From Betaproteobacteria bacterium (GTDB taxonomy: Bacteria; Pseudomonadota; Gammaproteobacteria; Burkholderiales; Eutrophovitaceae), in the NCBI GenBank assembly GCA_020354125.1, contig CP070643.1, positions 3,858,512-3,922,511 of the forward strand: a DNA stretch of 64,000 nt. The letters are read 5' to 3'. A model generated the notes under the pieces. That model was not told the origin of the DNA. It was given only the letters and a program-made list of their open reading frames with translations, and searched no databases. Within the stretch, counting starts at the first letter, position 1, and every line of letters starts with the position of its first letter. Below, piece after piece: positions 28,967 to 35,901 of the stretch. Made by a program: the position numbers and the translations under genes.

Positions 28967-29602
28967 TCAGCTTTGGCCGATGAGGGATTCGCGTAATCCG
29001 GGTTCACGGGTACGCGGATCGAGCCAAATGGAAAAGAACGCAAGCGCGAATTGATCGTCGGCGACTGTGCCGACCAGACGACCATTGTGATAGAACTGCG
29101 CGCCGACGCCAGGAAGATTCACGCCAGTGAGTCGGTCTCCCTTGCGGATATCCGGGAATACCCGCGCCATCTCAGCCGCCCATTGACGAAGAATTTCGCG
29201 ATCGCCAAAGCCGAGGCGACGCATTTCCTTGACGCTGGTGTTGACCAGCCGCTTGGCCGGAATGTTGCGCGCGTAACGGATGTCGAGCGCGAATTCACTT
29301 TGCACAGTAACCGCATCCGAACGCGTCCACAGCGCAGCGTCATAAATGTGTAGTCCGAGCCAGCGCAAGCGACCCTCGCCTGCCGGACGAAGATCCGGCA
29401 TTGCGCCACTAACCGAAGCTGGCAACGGCGCCATTGCCTGGCCCGCAAAAGGAATGAACAGAATCAACAGCAATAGCAGTCTGGCAGGGTGTTGAGAAAC
29501 GTTACGAACGGGCTTCAGGCGGGCGAGCACCGTTTCTGAATTAAAACGGCTGTAAGCCCGGATCAGGCCCGCGCAGTAGTTTTTCAACATCCTGTTAAGC
29601 AT
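28967..29602 (-). CDS. Chalcone-isomerase-like domain protein
   Basis: 211 aa. A long N-terminus, a hydrophobic signal-like segment (ARLLLLLILFIPFAGQAMA, about residues 45-62), then the chalcone-isomerase-like domain: LRWLGLHIYDAALWT, FALDIRYARNIPAKRLVNTSVKEMRRLGF, LTGVNLPGVGAQFYHNGRLVG. In this fold family bacterial members often bind fatty acids rather than isomerise flavonoids. Probably periplasmic. The ATG lies eight bases inside the end of the CFA-like gene. Confidence 0.82.
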   Translation of the reverse strand: MLNRMLKNYCAGLIRAYSRFNSETVLARLKPVRNVSQHPARLLLLLILFIPFAGQAMAPLPASVSGAMPDLRPAGEGRLRWLGLHIYDAALWTRSDAVTVQSEFALDIRYARNIPAKRLVNTSVKEMRRLGFGDREILRQWAAEMARVFPDIRKGDRLTGVNLPGVGAQFYHNGRLVGTVADDQFALAFFSIWLDPRTREPGLRESLIGQS

Positions 29603-30812
29603 TGATCAACTCCATCTGTGCGACATTGATACTCCCCGCCCTGAATCCTGCTTCGCAATAGGTAAGGTAGAAGTTCCACAGGCGCTCGAAGCGCGCATCG
29701 AAGCCATACTTTCGTAAAGAGGGCGCGGCTGCGTTATAACTCGCGCGCCAGCGCGCTAGCGTTTCCGCGTAATCGAGACCAAAGAAATGACACTCTCCCA
29801 ACTCCAGCCCAGCGCGCTCGGCTTGTTGCGCGAATGCCGAAGGTGAAGGCAACATGCCGCCAGGAAACACGTACTGCTGAATGAAGTCGGTGCTGCGCCG
29901 GTAGTTTTCGAACAGCTCATCGGCGATCACAATGGTCTGTATCAGTGCTCGACCGCCGCGACTGAGGCGCTTTTTCACGGCTGCGAAATAACCGGGCCAG
30001 AAAGCCTCACCGACCGCCTCGAACATTTCGATCGAAACAACAAAGTCGAACTGCCCCTCGACATCACGGTAATCGCAGATTTCCGTTTGCACTTGGCGAT
30101 CCAGGCCAGCTTGACGCATGCGTCGCGAACAAAACGACCACTGCTCTTCGGACAGCGTGATTCCATGCACGCTAGCGCCACGCTCACGCGCCGCGACTTC
30201 GGCAAATCCACCCCAACCACAACCAATTTCCAGGACCCGATCACCCTGTTGCACAGCGAGGCAATCCAGGATTCTGCGATACTTGGCGAGCTGGGCGTCC
30301 TCGAGACTGAGGCTTGCTTCTGCTCCAAACAAGGCTGACGAATACGTCATCGTCTGGTCGAGCCAAGCGCGATAGAAATCGTTGCCAAGGTCGTAATGAG
30401 CGTGAATATTACGCCGCGCATTACCCCGTGTATTACGTCGCATCAAATGGCGCAAACGATAGAGCATCTTTCCCCACCACTTGCCGCGCATCGCTGCTTC
30501 GAGAACGCCGCGGTTTTGCAACGCCAGTTCAAGCAGCGCTGCTAGATCCGGCGTGTCCCATTTGGATGCCATATAGGCTTCTGCAAAACCGATATCCCCC
30601 GACTTGAGAACATCGGCACAAACACTCCAGTCACGCACATGCAGCGTTGCATCCTGGCCTACTATGTCGCCCTCGAACATGAAGCGGTTGCCGTCTGGAG
30701 TAACAAACTCGAGACGGCCGTGGCGCAGCCGCGATAACAGAGACAGCAACACGCGCGCCGCCCGCGGCACTGCTGGCAATGTCTCGCGCAAAGTAATCTC
30801 TACCGGTTTCAT
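29595..30812 (-). CDS. CFA-synthase-family fatty-acyl methyltransferase
   Basis: 405 aa from the ATG at 30812 (MKPVEITLRETLP), chosen because it forms an ATGA overlap with the DUF1365 stop; the open frame extends upstream but only as an artefact. SAM motif VLEIGCGWGGFAEVA, and HYDLGNDFYRAWLDQTMTYSSALF, IEMFEAVGEAFW, FIQQYVFPGGMLPS. Compared by eye with E. coli Cfa, the active-site Cys (YSCAYW) is Ser here and the His of LHTIG is Gln (IQTIV), while the MFE glutamate is kept. This may mean methyl addition without ring closure, as in the UfaM-type enzymes of furan fatty acid synthesis. Membrane-associated lipid enzyme. Confidence 0.85.
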   Translation of the reverse strand: MKPVEITLRETLPAVPRAARVLLSLLSRLRHGRLEFVTPDGNRFMFEGDIVGQDATLHVRDWSVCADVLKSGDIGFAEAYMASKWDTPDLAALLELALQNRGVLEAAMRGKWWGKMLYRLRHLMRRNTRGNARRNIHAHYDLGNDFYRAWLDQTMTYSSALFGAEASLSLEDAQLAKYRRILDCLAVQQGDRVLEIGCGWGGFAEVAARERGASVHGITLSEEQWSFCSRRMRQAGLDRQVQTEICDYRDVEGQFDFVVSIEMFEAVGEAFWPGYFAAVKKRLSRGGRALIQTIVIADELFENYRRSTDFIQQYVFPGGMLPSPSAFAQQAERAGLELGECHFFGLDYAETLARWRASYNAAAPSLRKYGFDARFERLWNFYLTYCEAGFRAGSINVAQMELINA

Positions 30813-31567
30813 CTGGTTGTCTCCTGTTGCGGCGGAAGCGGCTTCGGAACGTAACGTACGCCCCGCAGCCACAGCTTCAGCGCCTGCAAGTGGATGCGCG
30901 CCATCACGCCCAACGTCATCCACGGGTAGAGAAAGAATGCCCGGAGCAAGCCTGCGATGTTGAAAGCCGAAGCCTTGCCCCAGATCGCCGTGAGCAGCAA
31001 ACGCCCTTGCGAGTCCTCGTAGTCGATGTTGACGTGACAGGAGGGGTACTCGGAGCGGAAACGGAAGACGTACTTTCCTTCGATCTGACAAAACGGGGAT
31101 ACGTGAAACACCTTACGCGCCTGTAATACGTCGTCAGGCTCGATCAGGCTTCCGTCGGGATGGGCCAACAAATAGTTGTGATGTTCGCCAAAGGTATTAT
31201 TGACTTCGCACAGGATGGCTCGCAGTCCGCCATCCCGGTCGTGGCACAACCAGAAACTGACCGGATTGAATACGTAGCCCAGAACCCGCGGAAATGTTTG
31301 CAGCACCACATCGCCGTCGGCAGTGTGGATTCCTTCGCGCAGCAAAAGCTGGCGAATCCAGGGCTCGGGAGCCGTCCCGTCGCGAGCACCGTGGTCGCGA
31401 AACTGAAACGAGAACAGATTCCAGCGGTTGACTGAAAACAGAGGGTTGCTGACGTCGTTCAGCTTCGACAGTGGCAAGCGTAAAAAGAACACGCGATAAC
31501 GAAACGTGTTCCGACGCGGGCGCAACCGCGCATGCATGACATTGCCATAGTAGATGGTCGGCTTCAC
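30809..31567 (-). CDS. DUF1365 protein
   Basis: 252 aa from the GTG at 31567 (VKPTIYYGNVMHARLRP), which overlaps the stop of the flavoprotein gene (GTGA). Conserved blocks: RYRVFFLRLPLS, NRWNLFSFQFRDHG, LLREGIHTADGDVVLQTFPRVLGYVFNPVSFWLCHD, EVNNTFGEHHNYLL and KVFHVSPFCQIEGKYVFRF. Function unknown, but the family nearly always sits between an FAD amine-oxidase-like gene and a CFA-like methyltransferase gene, as here, suggesting one shared lipid pathway. Confidence 0.9.
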   Translation of the reverse strand: MKPTIYYGNVMHARLRPRRNTFRYRVFFLRLPLSKLNDVSNPLFSVNRWNLFSFQFRDHGARDGTAPEPWIRQLLLREGIHTADGDVVLQTFPRVLGYVFNPVSFWLCHDRDGGLRAILCEVNNTFGEHHNYLLAHPDGSLIEPDDVLQARKVFHVSPFCQIEGKYVFRFRSEYPSCHVNIDYEDSQGRLLLTAIWGKASAFNIAGLLRAFFLYPWMTLGVMARIHLQALKLWLRGVRYVPKPLPPQQETTR

Positions 31568-32871
31568 GCCACGCCCCTGATTTCCACCTCGGCTGCACGG
31601 TGCTGCTGCCACGGCGCTGCAACCCCCAGACCGTTGACTACCTCCAGGGCGGAGCGCAGCCCGTCTTCGTGAAAACCGTAGCCGGTCCAGGCACCACAGA
31701 ACCAGGTGTTGTTCCTGCCCTGTATCGAAGGCAGCTCGCGCTGCGCCTCGATAGCGGCGCGATCGAAAATCGGGTGGGCGTATTCGAAGCGATCAATGAC
31801 CGAATCCGCGTCTGGCTCGTGGGTCGGATTCAATGTCACCAGAACCTGCCTTTCGAAGGGAAGCGGTTGCAGGCGGTTGATCAGGTAGCTGACACTGACT
31901 GGGCGGCCTTCAGGTCCGGTACTGCCGGCGATGTAATTCCAGGCAGCCCACGCGTCGCGCATGCTGGGTAGCAAGGAAACGTCGGTATGCAACACGGCGT
32001 GATTCATTTGATATCCAACCCGCGACAGCACACGCCGTTCGGCTGGAGACAGATCTTCGAGAATGCTTAAGGCCTGATCACTGTGGCAGGCAAATACGAC
32101 TTGAGAGAACGTTTCCGTTGCGCCGCCGACAGTCTTGATGCACACACCCTGGGCAGTACGCGCCACGGATGAAACAGGCGTTGCCACGCGCACATCGTTG
32201 ATGCCCGCTGCAAGTTTCCGTACATATTCGCGTCCACCACCACGCACGGTCTTCCAAACCGGGCGGTTCGATATGCCCAGCAGGCCGTGGTTGTGGCAAA
32301 AACGGAAAAAAGTCTCGACCGGGTAATCGAGCATGCGTAAAGTCGGGCACGACCAGATTGCCCCGCTCATTGGTAGCAGGTACCAATCACGAAATGCTCG
32401 CCCGAATCCGCGCCGGTCAAGAAAATCGCCTAGTGAGCCTTGGCAGCCGCGACCACTCATCAGCGCCTGGGTGCTTTCACGGTTGAAACGCAGTATTTCC
32501 TTGAGCATTCGCCAGAACTCAGGCTTGATGAGGTTGCGCTTCTGGGCAAAGATCGTCGCCAGATTACTGCCGGCCCATTCGAGTTTCTCCTCGTCGACCC
32601 GGACGCTGAACGACATGTTGCTGAGCGCATGCGGCACACCCAGATGCTCGAACAGCGCAACAAGATTGGGGTAAGTGCGGTCGTTGAAAACCAGAAAACC
32701 GGTGTCGACCGGCGCGGTGAAGCCGTCTAGCGTCACGTCAACAGTATTTGTGTGGCCGCCCAGATAGGTGTTGGCCTCAAACAAGGTGACCTGATAACGA
32801 CGCGACAACAACCACGCGGCAGACAAGCCGGCGATGCCAGCGCCGATTACGGCGATTCGTTCCGGCTTCAT
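31564..32871 (-). CDS. FAD-dependent amine-oxidase-like oxidoreductase
   Basis: 435 aa from the ATG at 32871 (MKPERIAVIGAGIAGLSAAWLLSRRYQVTLFEA). Dinucleotide fold GAGIAGLSAAWL, LGGHTNTVDV, DTGFLVFNDRTYPNLVALFEHLGV, then RNNTWFCGAWTGYGFHEDGLRSALEVV near the C-terminus, the FAD-binding closing motif. Predicted flavin desaturase/oxidase of COG2907 type. In Rhodobacter a flavin enzyme of this neighbourhood takes part in making furan fatty acids; the same role here is inferred from the cluster, not shown. Confidence 0.88.
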   Translation of the reverse strand: MKPERIAVIGAGIAGLSAAWLLSRRYQVTLFEANTYLGGHTNTVDVTLDGFTAPVDTGFLVFNDRTYPNLVALFEHLGVPHALSNMSFSVRVDEEKLEWAGSNLATIFAQKRNLIKPEFWRMLKEILRFNRESTQALMSGRGCQGSLGDFLDRRGFGRAFRDWYLLPMSGAIWSCPTLRMLDYPVETFFRFCHNHGLLGISNRPVWKTVRGGGREYVRKLAAGINDVRVATPVSSVARTAQGVCIKTVGGATETFSQVVFACHSDQALSILEDLSPAERRVLSRVGYQMNHAVLHTDVSLLPSMRDAWAAWNYIAGSTGPEGRPVSVSYLINRLQPLPFERQVLVTLNPTHEPDADSVIDRFEYAHPIFDRAAIEAQRELPSIQGRNNTWFCGAWTGYGFHEDGLRSALEVVNGLGVAAPWQQHRAAEVEIRGVA

Positions 32872-32930
32872 GCTGGTCAACGCTCTATATATATAGTCAT
32901 CAATGAACGGATCTGGACGACGTGTCGACC

Positions 32931-33365
32931 TCAGATCTCGCCAGACAACCGCGCCGGGACGTGAGCCGCCGTGCGTGAACATGCCGGGTCGCTACCGACG
33001 GGCGCGGGCTCGCTGGTTCCGCTCAACACCCCCTGCTCAACATCGCCAATCGGACGCAGCTCGAGCCAAGGGGTCATCGTCGGCCCTGTGGTATCGCCCA
33101 CTGCCTGGGCATGGGAAGAGAAATAGAACAGCAGGTCGGAATCGGCTGGAGCGGCGGTCTCGGAATAAAGGTCCCGCTCCGGCTTGTCTGTTCCACGAAC
33201 ACCCGTTTCGATCAGGCCATCATCACTACCGAAAGAACCATTTCCGATAGAAGCGTGACGATTAGCTGCAACCATCTGAATTTCCATGCTAGTCGTCACA
33301 TGTTGTGGGCACGACATGGTTCCATGTACAACCAGCGGGAGAAACAGAATCATCAAAATGTTCAT
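32931..33365 (-). CDS. Small predicted secreted protein, first gene of the light-linked operon
   Basis: 144 aa, not recognised. An N-terminal signal-like stretch (MNILMILFLPLVVHG) is followed by a polar, low-complexity body without clear domains. Support for it being real: a good ribosome site AGGA six bases before the ATG, a well-formed promoter 34-62 bp upstream, and tight placement (59 bp) ahead of the flavoprotein gene in the same direction. Against it: no family resemblance. It could alternatively be a long leader region of the operon. Confidence 0.45.
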   Translation of the reverse strand: MNILMILFLPLVVHGTMSCPQHVTTSMEIQMVAANRHASIGNGSFGSDDGLIETGVRGTDKPERDLYSETAAPADSDLLFYFSSHAQAVGDTTGPTMTPWLELRPIGDVEQGVLSGTSEPAPVGSDPACSRTAAHVPARLSGEI

Positions 33366-33368
33366 GCT

Positions 33369-33381
33369 TTGTCCTAGTCAA
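33369..33381 (-). promoter_or_regulatory. Candidate B12-regulator operator, box B
   Basis: Minus strand TTGACTAGGACAA, an imperfect palindrome. It differs at one base from box A (TTGTCTAGGACAA, plus strand, 33432-33444). It would lie in the early transcribed region of the minus-strand operon, a position suited to repression. Confidence 0.5.
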
Positions 33382-33398
33382 AACGGCGTGGAGGTGGT

Positions 33399-33427
33399 AA
33401 ATTAGCGACTAAATTGGAATTAGTCAA
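33399..33427 (-). promoter_or_regulatory. Putative promoter of the nine-gene lipid/photoprotection operon
   Basis: Minus strand: -35 TTGACT (33422-33427), 17-bp spacer, -10 TAATTT (33399-33404). Transcription would start near 33392, about 27 bp before the ATG at 33365. The two 13-bp palindromes at 33369-33381 and 33432-33444 lie just downstream and just upstream of it. Confidence 0.6.
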
Positions 33428-33431
33428 CTAT

Positions 33432-33444
33432 TTGTCTAGGACAA
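33432..33444 (+). promoter_or_regulatory. Candidate B12-regulator operator, box A
   Basis: TTGTC-TAG-GACAA palindrome, seven bases before the regulator's ATG and just upstream of the -35 of the divergent operon. Its distance from box B is 63 bp, six helical turns, so both boxes face the same side of DNA. Suits autoregulation plus control of the operon. Confidence 0.55.
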
Positions 33445-33451
33445 CTCGGGC

Positions 33452-34375
33452 ATGGCTCACGACACGAAAGACGGCGCAGCGACAATCCTGTTCAATATCA
33501 GCGCGGTAGAACGCGAGACAGGTCTTTCCAAGGACACTCTGCGCGTCTGGGAACGTCGCTACGACTTTCCTCACCCGGTTCGCGACGACAATGGCGATCG
33601 CGCATACACCACTGGTCAGATCGCAAAGCTACGTTTAATCAAGCGTTTATTGGATCAAGGGCATCGGCCGGGCAAGATCATCGGGCTGGACGACGAGCAT
33701 TTGGAAAGGCTGGTCACGGAGCCAGCCGGAGATCAGCCGCCGAGACAGGACATCGCGGTCTACATACGCCTGGTCAGGTCCCATCAGGCGCTCGAGTTAC
33801 GGCGCCACCTGTCCCAGGCGATGGCCCGCCAAGGACTGCAGAAATTCGTTGTCGACACGGTGGCGCCCCTTACCCGTGCGGTCGGTGAAGCCTGGATGCG
33901 CGGCGAGATCGCCGTTTTCGAGGAGCACCTCTACACTGAGTTGATGGAGGGCTTGCTTCGCAACGCCATCACAGCCCTGCAACCACAGGGGAATGCGCCG
34001 CGCGTATTGCTGACCTCGCTGCCGAATGAACCGCACAACCTCGGCTTGTTGATGGTCGAAGCCATGCTCACAGTCGAAAACGCACTATGTATTCCACTCG
34101 GTACTGAAACACCGGTAACCGAAATTGCTCAGGCCGCCCAAGCGCACAGAGTAGATATGGTCGCTTTGTCTTTTAGCAGTGCCTACCCGGAAAGCAAGGC
34201 GATCGACGCGTTGCGGGAACTGCGCTCGTTGCTGCCAGACTCAACACTGCTTTGCGCTGGCGGCGCAGGCATTGCTCGTATACGTCGCCGCCTCGATGGT
34301 ATTCAGCTGATTATCGAGCTTGAGAAGATGTGCGAACTTGTCAGACAATGGCGCGCTGAGCATTCAAGCTACTGA
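33452..34375 (+). CDS. MerR-family B12-binding photoreceptor regulator (CarH/LitR type)
   Basis: 307 aa. MerR-type winged helix at about residues 13-75 (ISAVERETGLSKDTLRVWERRYDFPHP, then RLIKRLLDQGHRPGKI). A helical bundle with the W-x9-EH signature (Trp148, Glu158-His159) and a B12-binding Rossmann domain with E-x-H-x-x-G (Glu193, His195, Gly198) and LSFSSAYP/LCAGGAG. In CarH-type proteins, adenosylcobalamin keeps a DNA-bound tetramer in the dark and light breaks it. The residue after Trp148 is Met, where Thermus CarH has the His that ligates cobalt after photolysis. It diverges from the lipid operon and should repress it in the dark. Confidence 0.88.
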   Translation: MAHDTKDGAATILFNISAVERETGLSKDTLRVWERRYDFPHPVRDDNGDRAYTTGQIAKLRLIKRLLDQGHRPGKIIGLDDEHLERLVTEPAGDQPPRQDIAVYIRLVRSHQALELRRHLSQAMARQGLQKFVVDTVAPLTRAVGEAWMRGEIAVFEEHLYTELMEGLLRNAITALQPQGNAPRVLLTSLPNEPHNLGLLMVEAMLTVENALCIPLGTETPVTEIAQAAQAHRVDMVALSFSSAYPESKAIDALRELRSLLPDSTLLCAGGAGIARIRRRLDGIQLIIELEKMCELVRQWRAEHSSY

Positions 34376-34513
34376 AAGCAAAGGTAGTCTGCGCGAATCC
34401 GAGCAGGGCGGCGCGTCTCGTACGGCCCAGCGGTGAACTTGTCGTGAGGCGCGGCTGACAAAGCTAAAACCTCGCTAATATACGCCCCTGTCGCCAGGCG
34501 CAGTTCAACTACC

Positions 34514-35347
34514 ATGCTATATCCGGAATTGTTCAAACAGTTTGAAGCCCTGCGGTGGAATCTCGAGACCGATATCCCCTGGTCCGAGTTCGACCGCGAC
34601 AAGCTAACGGACGAGCAGGCGCTCACCATCAAGATGAATGCCATCACTGAGTGGGCAGCGCTGCCGGCGACCGAAATGTTCCTGCGAGACAATCGCGACG
34701 ACAGCGATTTTTGCGCATTTATGTCAGTCTGGTTCTATGAAGAGCAGAAACACTCGTTAGTATTAATGGAGTACCTGCGACGCTTTCGACCCGATCTGCT
34801 GCCAACCGAACAAGAACTGCACGCAGTGAGGTTCGAGTTCGATCCCGCCCCGCGCCTCGAGACGTTGATGCTGCATTTTTGCGGTGAGATCCGTCTCAAC
34901 CACTGGTATCGGTGCGCCGCCAAGTGGCATACCGAACCAGTCATACGGCACATCTACGAGACCATTTCGAAGGATGAGGCGCGCCACGGTGGTGCCTACC
35001 TGCGTTACATGAAGCAAGCGATCGAGCAAGCCGGTGACGTCGCCCGCGCGGCATTTGCCAAGGTTGGCGTGCTAATGGCGTCCAGCGCCCGCAACCGCAA
35101 GCCGTTGCATCCAACCAACCTGCATGTCAACAAGGGGCTGTTCCCGAACGATACGGTCCAGAGCCGACTGCCGGACCCGCAATGGCTGGAACACTGGCTC
35201 GATCAACAGATCAAGTTCGACCGCGACTGGGAAGCGCGCGTCGTCAGAATGATCCTGCACAACCTTTCCGGCTTGCTCGGACAGACGATTACTTCGGCAC
35301 AGGACCTCAACCGGTTCCGCAAACAGCTCGCTGCCGCGGCGGCCTGA
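34514..35347 (+). CDS. Ferritin-like di-iron protein (acyl-ACP desaturase superfamily)
   Basis: 277 aa, all-helical. Two iron-binding E-x-x-H pairs are visible: WFYEEQKHSLVLMEYL and ISKDEARHGGAYLRYM, plus EWAALPATEMFLRDN and CGEIRLNHWYRC contributing further carboxylates. This resembles plant-type acyl-ACP desaturases (FA_desaturase_2 superfamily). It follows the B12-type regulator in the same direction after 138 bp, so it could be part of the same response or independent. Desaturation of a fatty acyl chain is plausible but not demonstrated. Confidence 0.7.
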   Translation: MLYPELFKQFEALRWNLETDIPWSEFDRDKLTDEQALTIKMNAITEWAALPATEMFLRDNRDDSDFCAFMSVWFYEEQKHSLVLMEYLRRFRPDLLPTEQELHAVRFEFDPAPRLETLMLHFCGEIRLNHWYRCAAKWHTEPVIRHIYETISKDEARHGGAYLRYMKQAIEQAGDVARAAFAKVGVLMASSARNRKPLHPTNLHVNKGLFPNDTVQSRLPDPQWLEHWLDQQIKFDRDWEARVVRMILHNLSGLLGQTITSAQDLNRFRKQLAAAAA

Positions 35348-35412
35348 GCGATCCGCAGCGGCAACGACCGTGCTGCAACTGTATGATGGCGGCTGACCGA
35401 TTCAGTGCGACC

Positions 35413-35892
35413 ATGCAACCAAACTTCGAAAACAAGATCTGCAGCCCCGATTCACTTGAATCGCACGCCGCACTGCTCACGCGCCCGTTGGTTTTTACCA
35501 ATGGCGTGTTCGACATCCTGCATCGCGGCCACGCAACCTACCTTTCTCAGGCAAAGCAATTGGGCGCAAGTCTGGTCGTCGCGCTCAATTCCGATGCTTC
35601 GGTTCGCCGTCTCGGCAAGGGGCCGGACCGACCAATCAATACTCTGGAAGATCGCATGGCGCTGATCGCAGCACTTGGCATGGTCGACCTGGTTACCTGG
35701 TTTGACGACGACACGCCAATAAAAGCAATATTAAGTTGCAAGCCGGATGTGCTGGTCAAAGGTGGTGACTGGCCGGCGGAGAAAATCGTCGGCGGCACGG
35801 AAGTCCTTGGCTGGGGCGGAACTGTTCATTCAATTCCGTTCGAGTTCGAGCGGTCGACAACTGAAACGCTTTCGCGTATTCGCAACGGGTAG
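35413..35892 (+). CDS. rfaE2: Heptose-1-phosphate adenylyltransferase (RfaE2/HldE C-domain)
   Basis: 159 aa from the ATG at 35413. Nucleotidyltransferase motifs VFTNGVFDILHRGHATYL (HxGH), LNSDASVRRLGKGPDRPIN, DRMALIAALGMVDLV and LVKGGDWP. It makes ADP-heptose from heptose 1-phosphate for LPS core. In E. coli this is the C-terminal half of HldE; here it stands alone. The open frame reaches 35182 but overlaps the preceding gene; an in-frame ATG at 35383 is a less likely start. Confidence 0.92.
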   Translation: MQPNFENKICSPDSLESHAALLTRPLVFTNGVFDILHRGHATYLSQAKQLGASLVVALNSDASVRRLGKGPDRPINTLEDRMALIAALGMVDLVTWFDDDTPIKAILSCKPDVLVKGGDWPAEKIVGGTEVLGWGGTVHSIPFEFERSTTETLSRIRNG

Positions 35893-35901
35893 CGCACGAG
35901 A

